Of a stretch of DNA of 64,000 nt, positions 1-9,530 are shown in pieces; within the stretch, counting starts at the first letter, position 1, and each line of letters begins with the position of its first letter. The position numbers and the translations under genes were made by a program. Origin of the DNA: Hymenobacter sublimis (lineage in GTDB: Bacteria > Bacteroidota > Bacteroidia > Cytophagales > Hymenobacteraceae); contig NZ_CP095848.1 in the NCBI RefSeq assembly GCF_023101345.1, forward strand, positions 2,859,297-2,923,296. Direction: 5' to 3'. A model generated the notes under the pieces. That model saw only the letters and a program-made list of their open reading frames with translations, was not told the DNA's origin and ran no database searches.

Positions 1-1
1 C

Positions 2-679
2 GCTACCGTGCTCAACATTCCCGATACCACCGGCTACTGCCTGCCGAGTGAGTACGGCGCCAAAATCAAGTACCTGGCCGACAACGTGCGCGGCATTGAG
101 CACGTGCGCTTGTCTACCCATTGTCATAATGATTTGGGCATGGCCACGGCTAACTCCATTGCGGGCGTGCTGGGCGGCGCCCGGCAGGTAGAGTGCACCA
201 TTAACGGGGTAGGCGAGCGGGCCGGCAACACGGCCCTGGAAGAAGCTGTGATGGTCCTGCGCCAGCATCCCTACCTCAATTTCGAGACGGGCATCAACAC
301 CAAGCTACTCGCCGAAACCTCGGCTATGGTGTCCCACCTCATGTCCATGCCGGTGCAGCCGAACAAGGCCATTGTGGGCGCCAACGCGTTTTCGCACTCC
401 AGCGGCATCCACCAGGACGGCGTCATCAAGCACCGCGAAACCTACGAAATCATCGACCCGCGCGAAGTAGGTATGCCCGATTCGGCCATTGTGCTGACGG
501 CCCGCTCCGGCCGCGCCGCCCTAGCCTACCGCCTCCAGAAAATCGGCTACGACTTCGACCGCACCGCCCTCAACAAGGCCTACGCCTCCTTCCTCGTCCT
601 CGCCGACCGCCAAAAGGAAGTGGTAGACGAGGACTTGCACGTGATGGTAGAGCAGGAGCAACTGGTTGCCGTTGGGTAA
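2..679 (+). CDS. leuA: 2-isopropylmalate synthase (5' end outside window)
   Basis: Condenses acetyl-CoA with 2-oxoisovalerate, the first committed step of leucine synthesis. Only the C-terminal 225 codons are present; the frame is open to the window edge, so the start lies upstream. The visible part opens with NIPDTTGY, carries the metal-binding [11 protein letters not shown] segment (HxH of the HMGL-like barrel), the NGVGERAGN motif and HSSGIHQDG. The protein ends soon after EVVDEDLH, so it seems to lack the large C-terminal regulatory domain of long LeuA forms; this suggests the short type of about 390 residues, common in Bacteroidota. Position ahead of leuC, leuD and leuB fixes its role. 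Homocitrate or citramalate synthase is less likely in this operon. Confidence 0.93.
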   Translation, partial: ATVLNIPDTTGYCLPSEYGAKIKYLADNVRGIEHVRLSTHCHNDLGMATANSIAGVLGGARQVECTINGVGERAGNTALEEAVMVLRQHPYLNFETGINTKLLAETSAMVSHLMSMPVQPNKAIVGANAFSHSSGIHQDGVIKHRETYEIIDPREVGMPDSAIVLTARSGRAALAYRLQKIGYDFDRTALNKAYASFLVLADRQKEVVDEDLHVMVEQEQLVAVG

Positions 680-740
680 ACACGTCTCTGTCATCCTGAG
701 CAGAGCGCAGGACCTCGCTTGCTAACGCCAAAACGGTTGT

Positions 741-925
741 AGAGACGCGACACTCCGCGTCTCGGCGTCAGAACGAATGGTAGTAGAACGACTAGCCTCA
801 GCTGTCCTTCCGACGCAGGAGGAATCTGGGGTAAACTCCTAACGATTTCACCCAGATTCTTCCTGCGTCGGAAGGACAACCTAAACAACATCAGCAATGA
901 TAGAGACGCAAAGTGTCGCGTCTCT
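741..925. repeat. Nested palindromic repeat block upstream of leuC
   Basis: The 280-bp gap between leuA and leuC has no gene and is mostly repeat. An element reading TAGAGACGCGACACT..GCGTCTC at about 740-763 recurs inverted at 901-925. Between them, 804-830 pairs with 851-877 (27-bp arms, one mismatch, 20-nt loop), forming a strong hairpin of the CGACGCAGGA..GAATCT type. A half copy of the TCATCCTGAG repeat lies near 691. The block could slow or attenuate readthrough inside the operon. Confidence 0.8.
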
Positions 926-959
926 ATATCGTTCTGTTAAGAAGCCCCACCCCTCTCCC

Positions 960-2357
960 ATGTCATCCAAAACCTTATTCGATAAAATCTGGGATGCGCA
1001 TGTGGTGCGCGAAGTAGCCGGTGGCCTCACCGTGTTTTACATCGACCGCCACTTGATTCACGAAGTCACGAGCCCGCAGGCGTTTGAGGAACTGACGACC
1101 CGCGGCCTGACCCTGCGCCGCCCGGAGCAGATTGTAGCCACCGCCGACCACAACGTACCCACGCGCCACCAAAACCAACCGATTCAGGACCCGCTTTCCC
1201 GCTCCCAGGTAGATAAGCTCACGGAGAACTGCGCCAAGTTTGGGGTAGAACTGTACGGTCTGGGCCACCAGTACCAGGGCATTGTGCACGTAATCGGGCC
1301 GGAGCTGGGCATCACGCAACCGGGCCTAACCATGGTGTGCGGCGACAGCCATACTTCTACCCACGGCGCGTTTGGCACTATTGCCTTTGGCATTGGCACC
1401 AGTCAGGTGACGCAGGTAATGGCCTCGCAGTGCCTGCTGCTCGACAAGCCCAAGCGCATGCGCATCACCCTGGACGGCGACCTGCAGCCCGGTGTAACGG
1501 CCAAGGACTTGATTCTGTATGTGATATCCCAACTCGGCACCGGCGGGGCGACGGGCTACTTCGTGGAGTACGCCGGCAGCGCCATTCGGGGCCTGAGCAT
1601 GGAAGGCCGCATGACGGTCTGCAACATGAGCATTGAGATGGGGGCCCGCGGCGGCCTCATCGCCCCCGACGCTACCACATTCCGCTACCTGCAAGGCCGC
1701 CGCTTCGCGCCTCGGGGCGAGAACTGGAACCGGGCCGTGGAGTACTGGCAGACGCTGTTTTCCGACGAAGATGCCGTGTTCGACGCCGAGTTGCAGTTCG
1801 ACGCCGCAGCCACTCAGCCCATGATAACCTACGGCACCAACCCTGGCATGGGCATTCCACTCTCGGCCAACATTCCGGTGCTCAACGGGGGTAGCGAGGC
1901 CACCAGTTTCGATAAGTCGTTGCGCTACATGGGCTTCCAGCCGGGCGAGTCGCTGCTGGGCAAAGAAATCAACTACGTGTTCATTGGCAGCTGCACCAAC
2001 TCGCGCATTGAGGATTTGCGCACGGTAGCGGCCTACGTGCGGGGCAAGCAGAAGGCCGCTCACGTGGAGGCCATCATCGTGCCCGGCTCTAAGCAGGTAG
2101 AGCAGCAAGCCATTGCCGAGGGCCTCGACAAGGTCCTGGCCGACGCGGGCTTCGAGCTGCGCGAGCCCGGCTGCAGCGCCTGCCTGGCCATGAACGACGA
2201 CAAGATTCCGGCCGGCGCCTACTGCGTGTCCACCTCCAACCGCAACTTCGAAGGTCGCCAGGGACCCGGCGCCCGCACCTTGCTGGCCAGCCCCCTGGTA
2301 GCCGCCATTACCGCCGTGGAAGGCCGCTTGGTGGACATCACGCAGTATGTGAACTAG
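960..2357 (+). CDS. leuC: 3-isopropylmalate dehydratase large subunit
   Basis: Aconitase-family subunit that, with LeuD, isomerises 2- to 3-isopropylmalate using a 4Fe-4S cluster. The start is ATG at 960 ([16 protein letters not shown]), giving 465 residues, the normal length; the frame also runs upstream through repeat DNA. The three cluster cysteines are visible: C345 in [12 protein letters not shown] and C405/C408 in [24 protein letters not shown] and the C-terminal [12 protein letters not shown] are also conserved. It is followed 155 bp later by leuD, with a long palindrome between. Confidence 0.97.
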   Translation: MSSKTLFDKIWDAHVVREVAGGLTVFYIDRHLIHEVTSPQAFEELTTRGLTLRRPEQIVATADHNVPTRHQNQPIQDPLSRSQVDKLTENCAKFGVELYGLGHQYQGIVHVIGPELGITQPGLTMVCGDSHTSTHGAFGTIAFGIGTSQVTQVMASQCLLLDKPKRMRITLDGDLQPGVTAKDLILYVISQLGTGGATGYFVEYAGSAIRGLSMEGRMTVCNMSIEMGARGGLIAPDATTFRYLQGRRFAPRGENWNRAVEYWQTLFSDEDAVFDAELQFDAAATQPMITYGTNPGMGIPLSANIPVLNGGSEATSFDKSLRYMGFQPGESLLGKEINYVFIGSCTNSRIEDLRTVAAYVRGKQKAAHVEAIIVPGSKQVEQQAIAEGLDKVLADAGFELREPGCSACLAMNDDKIPAGAYCVSTSNRNFEGRQGPGARTLLASPLVAAITAVEGRLVDITQYVN

Positions 2358-2360
2358 GTA

Positions 2361-2480
2361 ACCCCACCCCAACCCCTCCCCGATGGGGAGGGGCTTAGAT
2401 TACTTAGGCAACGTCCTGTATAAAAGTCGTTGTAATGCTAACCTAAGTCCCTCCCCACCGGGGAGGGGTTGGGGTGGGGT
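2361..2480. repeat. 38-bp-arm palindrome between leuC and leuD
   Basis: Arms 2361-2398 and 2443-2480 are reverse complements at 36 of 38 positions, with a 44-nt loop. The outer 21 bp (ACCCCACCCCAACCCCTCCC and one more C) are perfect. Each arm also folds on itself through CCCTCCCC/GGGGAGGGG. There is no U-run, so it is not a classical terminator. It lies 3 bp after the leuC stop and about 32 bp before the leuD start. Confidence 0.85.
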
Positions 2481-2512
2481 CCACAACACGAATTCCTACC
2501 CCCACTCACCCC

Positions 2513-3112
2513 ATGGAAAAATTCCAAACATTGCGCTCCGGCGTGGTGCCACTGCCGATAGAAAATATAGACACGGACCAGATTATTCCGGCGCGCTTTC
2601 TGAAGGCGACAACTCGCGAAGGATTTGGTCAGAACCTCTTTGCCGACTGGCGCTACACGGCTGATGGGCAGCCCAAGGCGGATTTCGTGCTGAATGACGC
2701 CCGCTACCGGGGCCACCAGATACTGCTGGCGGGCAAGAACTTCGGGTGCGGCTCCAGCCGGGAGCACGCCGCCTGGGCCCTGTATGATGCCGGTTTCCGG
2801 GTGGTTATCAGCAGCTACTTCGCCGATATTTTCCGGGGCAACGCCCTGAACACCGGCCTGCTGCCGCTGCAGGTTTCCGATGAAGTGTTGCAGAAGTTAT
2901 TCGAGGTAGTAGCACAGGACGCGCGGGCCATGCTGACAGTGGATTTGCGGGCCCAGACGCTTACGGTGCCGGGTTGGGCCGCGGCCATTCACTTCGAGCT
3001 GGACCCTTACAAAAAAGAGTGCCTGCTCAACGGGTACGACGACATCGATTTTCTCATTAGCCAGGAGGCCGCCATTACGGCCTACGAACAACAGCGAGCA
3101 TGGATATTTTAA
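2513..3112 (+). CDS. leuD: 3-isopropylmalate dehydratase small subunit
   Basis: Swivelling-domain partner of LeuC. ATG at 2513 ([15 protein letters not shown]) gives 199 residues, the expected size. Family signatures are [14 protein letters not shown] near the N-terminus, [14 protein letters not shown] for substrate binding, and NTGLLPL. The stop lies inside leuB, with a 13-bp overlap, which implies translational coupling of these two genes. Confidence 0.97.
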   Translation: MEKFQTLRSGVVPLPIENIDTDQIIPARFLKATTREGFGQNLFADWRYTADGQPKADFVLNDARYRGHQILLAGKNFGCGSSREHAAWALYDAGFRVVISSYFADIFRGNALNTGLLPLQVSDEVLQKLFEVVAQDARAMLTVDLRAQTLTVPGWAAAIHFELDPYKKECLLNGYDDIDFLISQEAAITAYEQQRAWIF

Positions 3113-4224
3113 GCAAACGAATTGTGGTATTGCCCGGCGACGGGATTGGGCCGGAAGTGTGCAACGAGGCCGTACGCGTACTGCGGGCCGTGTCCAGTCG
3201 TTTCGGGCACGAGTTTACTTTCGACTACCAGCTGATGGGCGCTTGCGCCATTGATGCCACCGGCTCGCCCCTGCCCGCGGCTACCCTAGAGGCCTGCCGC
3301 CAAGCCGATGCCGTGTTGCTCGGCGCCATCGGGGACCCCAAGTACGATAATGACCCCACGGCTAAGGTGCGCCCCGAGCAAGGGCTACTGAGGTTGCGCA
3401 AGTCGCTAGGGCTGTACGCCAACATCCGCCCCATCACGGCCTACGACCAGCTGCTGGAGCATTCCCCGTTGAAAGCCGAGCGGATTCAGGGCACCGACAT
3501 TCTGATTTTCCGGGAGCTGACCGGCGGCATTTACTTCGGGGAGAAAGGCCGCTCCGAGGACCGCACCAGCGCCTACGACCACTGCACCTACTCTCGGGAG
3601 GAAATTCTGCGCATTGCGCACCGGGCCTTCCAAGCCGCCGAAACGCGCCGCCATCAGCTCACGCTGGTAGATAAGGCCAACGTGCTGGAAACCTCCCGCC
3701 TCTGGCGCGAAACCGTGCAGAGCATTGCCCCCAAGTATCCCAGCGTAGCCCTCGACTACCTGTTCGTGGACAACGCCGCCATGCAAATCATCCTCAACCC
3801 GCGCCAGTTCGACGTCATCCTGACCGAGAACATGTTCGGCGACATCATTTCCGATGAGGCCTCGGTGATTGCCGGCTCCCTGGGTTTGCTGCCGTCGGCT
3901 TCGGTGGGAGATGGAGCGGCCCTGTTCGAGCCCATCCACGGCTCCTACCCCCAGGCCAAGGGCAAGGGCATTGCCAACCCCATTGCCACCATCCTCTCGG
4001 CCGCCCTGCTGCTCGACCACTTCGACTTACCAGAAGAAGCCGACTGCGTGCGCGACGCCGTGCAGCACGCCCTCGACCAAGGGGTAGTAACGCCGGAACT
4101 GAACCCTACCACGCTCTACAGCACCGAGCAGGTGGGTAATTTCATTGCCTACAGCGTGCTCGACATTGCTGATTGCGAGGTGCACCGCAACAACATCAAG
4201 CTCGGCATGAGCACTATTATTTAA
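3100..4224 (+). CDS. leuB: 3-isopropylmalate dehydrogenase
   Basis: NAD-dependent oxidative decarboxylation of 3-isopropylmalate to 2-oxoisocaproate. The 374 residues start at an ATG that overlaps the end of leuD. Visible family features are [10 protein letters not shown] at the N-terminus, the [13 protein letters not shown] substrate loop, [15 protein letters not shown], and the metal and cofactor segments [12 protein letters not shown] and [12 protein letters not shown]. It is the last gene of the leucine operon and is followed by a terminator. Confidence 0.97.
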   Translation: MDILSKRIVVLPGDGIGPEVCNEAVRVLRAVSSRFGHEFTFDYQLMGACAIDATGSPLPAATLEACRQADAVLLGAIGDPKYDNDPTAKVRPEQGLLRLRKSLGLYANIRPITAYDQLLEHSPLKAERIQGTDILIFRELTGGIYFGEKGRSEDRTSAYDHCTYSREEILRIAHRAFQAAETRRHQLTLVDKANVLETSRLWRETVQSIAPKYPSVALDYLFVDNAAMQIILNPRQFDVILTENMFGDIISDEASVIAGSLGLLPSASVGDGAALFEPIHGSYPQAKGKGIANPIATILSAALLLDHFDLPEEADCVRDAVQHALDQGVVTPELNPTTLYSTEQVGNFIAYSVLDIADCEVHRNNIKLGMSTII

Positions 4225-4249
4225 GAGCAACCCAGGGGTGGGGTGCAAG

Positions 4250-4293
4250 AAGCCCAGGGGTCAGGCAGCAATGCTTGGCACCTGGGCTTTCTT
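4250..4293 (+). terminator. Terminator after leuB
   Basis: AAGCCCAGG at 4250-4258 pairs with CCTGGGCTT at 4281-4289, followed by a short T-rich tail. It lies 25 bp past the leuB stop and ends the leucine operon. Confidence 0.75.
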
Positions 4294-4457
4294 ATGGTAG
4301 TGGCATAGGTGTAGTAGCATTCCTTTTGACCTGGCCTTTTCTTCCGTTTCGCCCCGTTGCGGCAGCGCTTCGCCCGGATTGTGCTGGCAGTAAAGACGCG
4401 CTTTTCGGATGTTTGACCTAGTTATACCGCTTGTCCACGCCTCCTTTCCCATTCCCC

Positions 4458-5411
4458 ATGACCCGCCCCCGCTTCCGTCCCTTTGCCGCGTTACTCGCCG
4501 GCTTGCTGCTGCTCACTAGCCTAGGCCAGTTGTGGGCGCAAACGAAATCAGCCTCCCTCACCGCCGGCACTACTACCCTGCTCACCTCCGATTCGGTGCG
4601 ACTGGTTGTGCAGGTGGCGGGGCGGGGCACGCCGTGCGTGTTTGTGCACGGTGGCCCTGGGGCGGGCAGCTATTCGTTTGAAAAGCTGGGCGGCAACCGG
4701 CTCGAAGACCCACTGCGCATGATCTACTTCGACCAGCGCGGCAGTGGACGCTCGGCCAGCTCCCGGCGCCAGGACTACTCCCTGGCCCGCATGGTGCAGG
4801 ACTTGGAAGAGTTGCGCCAGCACTTGGGCCTGGAGAAGTGGGTAGTCATGGCGCACTCGTTCGGGGGCACCATTGCCACGGCCTACGCCACCCGATACCC
4901 CAAGCGGGTGCAGGCGCTGGTACTGGTGAATAGTGTGCTAAACCCGCCGGCCTCCTTGGAAAGCATGCTGCAGTACGGCACCTCCTTGCTACCTCCCGCT
5001 CAGCAACCCAACCCCAACCTGCCCCTGATGCAGCGCTTTGGCATGGTGATGGGCGCCTTACAGCAGAAGAAACTGGCCTGGCAGCTCCAGTACTCCGCCG
5101 ATTCTTTGGCGGCCCGGGCCAGCCGCGTGAGCCGGGCCGTACCTGCCAACCAGGACTTTGCTACCCAGGTGTTCAGCGGCCGCCTACCCGACTACGGCCA
5201 GGACTACGTGCCTGCCACCGCTCAACTGACCATGCCTACGCTGGTTATTGCGGGGCAAGATGACCAAACTACCGGCGCCACGCCTCAGTCGTTCCGGTTT
5301 CCGCGGCAGCAAGTAGTGGTGCTGCCGGGCAAGCACTATTCGTTTCTGGAGCAGCCCACGCGGTTTCGGCAAGCGGTGGTTAGCTTCGTGCAGCAGCTGC
5401 CCCGCAAGTAA
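4458..5411 (+). CDS. Exported alpha/beta hydrolase (proline-iminopeptidase-like)
   Basis: Serine hydrolase of 317 residues with an N-terminal signal peptide (RFRPFAALLAGLLLLTSLGQLWAQ), so probably periplasmic. ATG at 4458 is chosen over an upstream TTG because it leads directly into the signal sequence. HGGPGAGSYSF forms the oxyanion-hole region, DQRGSGRS follows, and the nucleophile elbow is AHSFGG, with Ala where Gly is usual. The late H in PGKHYSF is the likely catalytic histidine. HGGPG and DQRGSG point to the prolyl-aminopeptidase branch, but the substrate cannot be read. The stop is 6 bp before the LytS kinase start, so it is probably co-transcribed with the signalling genes. Confidence 0.85.
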   Translation: MTRPRFRPFAALLAGLLLLTSLGQLWAQTKSASLTAGTTTLLTSDSVRLVVQVAGRGTPCVFVHGGPGAGSYSFEKLGGNRLEDPLRMIYFDQRGSGRSASSRRQDYSLARMVQDLEELRQHLGLEKWVVMAHSFGGTIATAYATRYPKRVQALVLVNSVLNPPASLESMLQYGTSLLPPAQQPNPNLPLMQRFGMVMGALQQKKLAWQLQYSADSLAARASRVSRAVPANQDFATQVFSGRLPDYGQDYVPATAQLTMPTLVIAGQDDQTTGATPQSFRFPRQQVVVLPGKHYSFLEQPTRFRQAVVSFVQQLPRK

Positions 5412-5417
5412 TACCTC

Positions 5418-6473
5418 ATGCCCCTACCTACCGCCGAGCGTCCCAACCCTATCCGCATCAACGACCGATGGTTTCTGCTGATCGGCATTCCGGTGCTGGC
5501 GCTGCTGGTCCTGCTGCCCCGCGGCGTATTGCACATCCGCTCGGGGCCCATATTCTTGCTCAACTGGGTTATTTCGATTGGCTTTACGTGCTCGTTTTGG
5601 CTGACGGGGCGGGCCCTCTGGATCGGGTTGTTTCGCCGGTTTCCGCGGGTAGAGCAAACGACCCGGCGCCTGTGGCTGCTGGCCAGCATCAACACCCTGA
5701 TTACGGCCGCCGTAACGCTGGTCCTCGGCAGTATTGCCGGCCTGCTGCAAGGTGGGCACCTCACCTGGTCCACGTTTTGGTTTGAGTTTGGGCTGAACAT
5801 GGTGCCCACCATCGTCATTCAGCTTATTTACGAAAGTTGGAATTTCTTTCGGCAGTGGGCCGAGAACGTGCGCCGGGCCGAGCAACTGCAGAGCGCCGGG
5901 GTGCAGAGCCAGCTCGAGGCCCTGCAAAGTCAGCTCGATCCGCACTTCCTGTTCAATTCCCTCAACACCCTCTCGGCCCTCATTGAGCCCGACAACGAGC
6001 CGGCTCAGCAGTTCGTGGAGCAGCTCTCCGACGTGTACCGCTACGTGCTGCTGGCCCGCGAGCGGACTACCGTGCCCCTGAGCGAGGAGCTGGCCTTCGT
6101 GGAAACCTACCTGGCCCTGCACAAGGCCCGCTTCCGCGACAACCTGCGGGTAGTGCAGCAGATTCCGGCCGCTGCCTTGCCGCTGCACGTAGCCCCGCTC
6201 AGCATTCAGTTGCTGGTCGAAAACGCCCTGAAGCACAACGTGGCCTCGCGGGAGCACCCCTTGGAGCTGCGCCTCAGGGCCGAGGTGGCTACCGGTTACT
6301 TCGTGGTCGAAAATACTCTGCGCCCCCGCACCGCCGGACTAGCGGCGGGTACTGGCACCGGCCTGCGCAACGTGCGCCACCGCTACGAGCTGCTGCGGGC
6401 CCCGCAGCCGGTGGAAATCAGCGCCGCGGAGGGCTGGTTTCGGGTGCGGCTGCCGCTGCTGCCGGCAGCGTAG
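5418..6473 (+). CDS. LytS/YehU-type sensor histidine kinase
   Basis: Inner-membrane sensor kinase of 351 residues. About four hydrophobic segments cover residues 20-140, a short coiled linker follows, then the His_kinase box SQLDPHFLFNSLNTLSALIE with phospho-acceptor H176. A HATPase part follows with the N-box LLVENALKHNV and the G-box TGTGLRNVRHRY. There is no large sensory domain, so the membrane segments probably sense the signal. The cognate regulator is likely the LytTR protein at 7599-8384, with two enzymes or membrane genes between them. Confidence 0.93.
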   Translation: MPLPTAERPNPIRINDRWFLLIGIPVLALLVLLPRGVLHIRSGPIFLLNWVISIGFTCSFWLTGRALWIGLFRRFPRVEQTTRRLWLLASINTLITAAVTLVLGSIAGLLQGGHLTWSTFWFEFGLNMVPTIVIQLIYESWNFFRQWAENVRRAEQLQSAGVQSQLEALQSQLDPHFLFNSLNTLSALIEPDNEPAQQFVEQLSDVYRYVLLARERTTVPLSEELAFVETYLALHKARFRDNLRVVQQIPAAALPLHVAPLSIQLLVENALKHNVASREHPLELRLRAEVATGYFVVENTLRPRTAGLAAGTGTGLRNVRHRYELLRAPQPVEISAAEGWFRVRLPLLPAA

Positions 6474-6496
6474 ATTATCCTTTCCTTCTCCTCTTC

Positions 6497-6967
6497 ATGA
6501 AACCACTGTTTGTCTTACTGATCGTGTTTGGCTTGCTCGTAGCCGGCACGTATTTCTTCCGGGGCGAAGCTGATTATCGGCTGGCCGGCAACGGGGCTAT
6601 GGCGGCTATGCTCCTTTTCACTGGGGCCGCTCACTTTGCCTTCACCCAGGGCATGATGCAGATGCTGCCGGCCTTTCTGCCCGCGAAAAAGGCGTGGGTG
6701 TACGCCACCGGTGTACTGGAGCTGGCGGCGGCCGTGGGCCTGCTCTTTCCCTCGCTGCGAGGTATAACGGCTGGTTGCCTACTGATTTTTTTCCTGCTGA
6801 TTTTGCCGGTGAACATCCTGGCGGCTCGCCGAAACCTCAACTACCAAACGGGCACCCTGGATGGCTCCGGCCCGCGCTACCTCTGGTTTCGGGTGCCCCT
6901 GCAGCTGTTCTTTATGGCCTGGACGTGGTACTTTGGCCTGCATCTGGCTGCTGAAACGGCCTTCTAA
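6497..6967 (+). CDS. DoxX-like small membrane protein
   Basis: 156 residues with four predicted transmembrane helices, matching the layout of DoxX/MauE-like membrane proteins: GNGAMAAMLLFTGAAHF, then MQMLPAFLPAKKAWVYATG, then LELAAAVGLLFPSL. Such proteins are often linked to redox or thiol stress, but the reaction of this one is not known. It lies between a sensor kinase and a flavin reductase in a same-strand cluster, which supports a redox-linked role by context only. Confidence 0.8.
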   Translation: MKPLFVLLIVFGLLVAGTYFFRGEADYRLAGNGAMAAMLLFTGAAHFAFTQGMMQMLPAFLPAKKAWVYATGVLELAAAVGLLFPSLRGITAGCLLIFFLLILPVNILAARRNLNYQTGTLDGSGPRYLWFRVPLQLFFMAWTWYFGLHLAAETAF

Positions 6968-7052
6968 CCAGACGTACTACCCCCGCTTTCATCACCAAGC
7001 TCCGAGCGAGGATTACCACCTCCCGAGAGCTTGCTCACGCATCATAACGCCT

Positions 7053-7562
7053 ATGAACAAGCCCCTGGTTATCCTGGGAAGTGCCCGCTCCGATGGCGAC
7101 ACCCGCCGCCTGGTTTCCCAGGTGCTGACTAATGTTCCTCACCAACTAATTGATTTGCAGCAGTGGCCGGTGGCGCCGTATAACTACCCGCAGGAGTACC
7201 CCGCCCAGGACACGTTTCTTGCGCTGGCGGACCTGCTGCTGCACCATCCCGTCGTTGTGTTTGCCACACCGGTGTATTGGTACAGCATGAGCGGCAGCAT
7301 GAAGGACTTCTTTGACCGCCTGACTGAGCTGACCGAGCCTCCGCACAAGCAGCTGGGCCGGGGGCTGCGTGGCAAGCACGTATTCCTGCTCGCCGTGGGC
7401 TCCGACCAGGAGCTGCCCGAAGGGTTCGAGGTGCCATTTCGCCGCACCGCCGAGTACTTCAACATGACGTTTGAAGCGACACTTTACCAGTCGCTGAAGC
7501 AGCCGTTCCCGTCCGAAGCAGCCCGCCTGTTTGCCCAGAGCATCAGCCGCCTCTGCCAGTAA
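7053..7562 (+). CDS. NADPH-dependent FMN reductase / flavodoxin-like oxidoreductase
   Basis: 169 residues with a flavodoxin-like fold. ATG at 7053 gives MNKPLVILGSARSDGDTRR, the phosphate-binding loop GSARSDGDT that holds the FMN phosphate. VFATPVYWYSMSGSMKDFFDRL is the second family signature, lying over the flavin ring. It probably reduces quinones, azo dyes or flavins with NAD(P)H in the cytoplasm. Its place between kinase and response regulator suggests it belongs to the output or feedback of that system. Confidence 0.88.
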   Translation: MNKPLVILGSARSDGDTRRLVSQVLTNVPHQLIDLQQWPVAPYNYPQEYPAQDTFLALADLLLHHPVVVFATPVYWYSMSGSMKDFFDRLTELTEPPHKQLGRGLRGKHVFLLAVGSDQELPEGFEVPFRRTAEYFNMTFEATLYQSLKQPFPSEAARLFAQSISRLCQ

Positions 7563-7598
7563 TTACCCACGAACTCACCATCTCACCATTTCGCTGGT

Positions 7599-8384
7599 AT
7601 GATTGTTCTGCTGCTCGAAGATGAGTACCCTGCCGCCGAGCGGCTCCAACGCCTGCTTCAGCAAGCCGCCCCTGATGCCCAGGTAGCGGCCGTGCTCGAC
7701 AGCGTGACTGACGCCGTGCAGTGGCTCAGCAGCAACCCGGCCCCGGACCTTATCCTCTCCGATATCCAGCTGGCCGACGGCCTGAGCCTGGAAATCTTCG
7801 ACCAGCTGCTGGTACGTAGCCCGGTTATTTTTACCACCGCCTACGATGCCTACGCCATCCGGGCCTTCAAGGCCAACAGTGTGGACTACCTGCTGAAACC
7901 CGTGAAACTGGCCGAGTTGCAGGCGGCCTTCACGAAGTTGCGGGAGTGGCGCGCCGCGCCGGCCGCCCCAGCGTCTGGGGCGGCCACTGATTCTGCTCAC
8001 CGCCTGGAGCGCCTGCTCGACACCCTACCCCGCCCCGACCGCCAGTACAAAACCCGCTTCCTGGTGCGCAGCGGCGAGCAGCTCCTGCCCCTGCCCGTGG
8101 CGCAAGTAGCCTGGTTCCAGAGCCGCCACGAAACCACTACCCTCGCCACCACCGACAACCGCCGCTTCGTGGTCGACTACACCCTGGAGCAGCTCGAAAG
8201 TCTACTCGACCCGCGCCAGTTTTTCCGCCTCAACCGCCAGTTCATTGCCCAGTTGCCCGCCGTGCAGCGTCTGCACCCGCACTTCAACGGCAAACTGCTA
8301 CTAGACCTGCACCCCGCCCCCAGTGAGGAAGTACTAATAAGCCGGGAGAAGGCCGCAGCCGTGAAAAGCTGGCTGGAAGGGTAA
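7599..8384 (+). CDS. LytTR-family response regulator
   Basis: 261 residues: a receiver domain (about 1-115) with acidic pocket EDE at 7-9, phospho-acceptor D55 in LILSDIQLADG and switch Lys in YLLKPVK; a linker rich in Ala and Pro; and a C-terminal LytTR DNA-binding domain (about 150-260) with the typical FVVDYTLEQLESLLDPRQFFRLNRQFI core. It probably binds direct repeats upstream of its targets. It is a clear paralogue of the regulator encoded convergently at 8663-9460. Confidence 0.95.
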   Translation: MIVLLLEDEYPAAERLQRLLQQAAPDAQVAAVLDSVTDAVQWLSSNPAPDLILSDIQLADGLSLEIFDQLLVRSPVIFTTAYDAYAIRAFKANSVDYLLKPVKLAELQAAFTKLREWRAAPAAPASGAATDSAHRLERLLDTLPRPDRQYKTRFLVRSGEQLLPLPVAQVAWFQSRHETTTLATTDNRRFVVDYTLEQLESLLDPRQFFRLNRQFIAQLPAVQRLHPHFNGKLLLDLHPAPSEEVLISREKAAAVKSWLEG

Positions 8385-8386
8385 GC

Positions 8387-8667
8387 GGTGAGATAGTGAA
8401 ATGGTGAGTTGGTGAGTTGGTGATGGAGTGAAGTGTTGTCATGGCGAGGACGCAGGACGACGCCATCCTTCCTGATCAACGTGCTACCCCTTATAATGTG
8501 ACCAAGCCCTTGACGCTACCATACGTTAAGGGCTTGTCACTTTTCTAAGCTTGTCACATGGAGAAGAAGGATGGCTTCGTCGTGCCTCCTCGCCATGACA
8601 GCACGGCAACTCACTCACTCACTCACTCACTCACCAACTCACCGAATCACCATTTCACCACCTCACC
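8387..8667. repeat. Palindromic repeat element, copy 1 of 3 (CCCTTGACG-core family)
   Basis: A full-length imperfect palindrome fills the gap between two convergent response-regulator genes. The ends are GGTGAG-rich on the left and CTCACC-rich on the right, including a CTCA microsatellite at about 8609-8635. Next inward are TGTCATGGCGAGGA and TCCTCGCCATGACA, then CCATCCTTC and GAAGGATGG. The centre is 8504-8535, AAGCCCTTGACG..CGTTAAGGGCTT around CTACCATA. GTGCTACCCCTT at 8481 is shared with the other copies at 28.1 and 41.1 kb. Confidence 0.85.
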
Positions 8668-9460
8668 GATCCAGCCAGGCCTTGAAGGCGGCTACTTTTT
8701 CGCGGCTGACCAGGACGGTGTCGTTGTCGGGGGCGGTGGGCTTAAGGATGGTTTGCAGGCGGGAGTTGGTGTAGTGGATGATGTCGTGGATGGCCTCGGC
8801 GTGGGCCAGGTAGGCGCGGTTGAGGCGGAAGAACTCGGTGGGGTCGAGCATGCCTTCGAGTTGCTCCAGGGTGTAGTCGACCACAAACTTGCGGCCCTCG
8901 CGGGTGTGGAGCAGGGTTACTTTTTCCAGGCTGGCGAAGTAGGCAATCTGCTCCACCGGAATGGCCTTAAGGTGCTCACCTACCCGCACTACAAACCTGG
9001 ACTTATACTCCCGGGCCGGCTGGGCCTGGCGTAGTACCTGGGCCAGCAGGTTGGCGTCGAAGGTGGGGGTAGCGGCCTGGCGTTGGCGCTCCAGCTTCTG
9101 CAGAGCTGCCGTAAGTTCCTCGGGGTCAATAGGCTTGAGCAGGTAGTCGACGCTGTTCACTTTGAAGGCGCGCAGGGCGTACTTGTCGTAGGCGGTGGTG
9201 AAGATGACCGGGCTCTGGATTTCCAGGCGCTCAAACAGCTCGAAACTCAATCCATCGGCCAGGTGAATATCCAGGAACAGCACATCGGGCGCGGGACGCA
9301 CAGCGTGCAGCAGGGCCTCCGCCTCGGCCACCGATTCGGCCGTACCCACTACCTCAACTGGCCGCGGCTGCTTGCGCAGCAGCTCCGTGAGGCGGCGGGC
9401 AGCCAGGGGTTCGTCTTCAATGATGAGGGCGCGAAGGGGTTGAGTAGCAGTTAAGGGCAT
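8663..9460 (-). CDS. LytTR-family response regulator
   Basis: 265 residues: receiver domain with acidic EDE at 15-17, phospho-acceptor D64 in VLFLDIHLADG and Lys in YLLKPID, then a LytTR DNA-binding domain with FVVDYTLEQLEGMLDPTEFFRLNRAYL. The TGA stop lies in the last bases of the adjoining palindromic repeat. The kinase gene is 316 bp upstream on the same strand, and the TonB receptor and exported protein lie further upstream. It is the best candidate to bind the repeated operator found before those two genes. Confidence 0.95.
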   Translation of the reverse strand: MPLTATQPLRALIIEDEPLAARRLTELLRKQPRPVEVVGTAESVAEAEALLHAVRPAPDVLFLDIHLADGLSFELFERLEIQSPVIFTTAYDKYALRAFKVNSVDYLLKPIDPEELTAALQKLERQRQAATPTFDANLLAQVLRQAQPAREYKSRFVVRVGEHLKAIPVEQIAYFASLEKVTLLHTREGRKFVVDYTLEQLEGMLDPTEFFRLNRAYLAHAEAIHDIIHYTNSRLQTILKPTAPDNDTVLVSREKVAAFKAWLDR

Positions 9461-9530
9461 AGAGACAGAGGCTAGCTGGAAGGATAGGAAGGGCAGAAAG
9501 AGTAGGAAGAGGAAAGGCGAAGAAATTGAC

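Noticed and set aside
691..897. Small frame upstream of leuC
   Set aside because: Consists wholly of repeat sequence and lacks coding character.
1326..2372. 348-codon open frame antisense to leuC
   Set aside because: A by-product of high GC and biased third positions; the translation is low-complexity Gly/Ala/His and leuC is certain.
8609..8635. CTCA tandem repeats taken for a CRISPR or minisatellite
   Set aside because: Units are four bases without spacers and are part of the right arm of the palindromic element.
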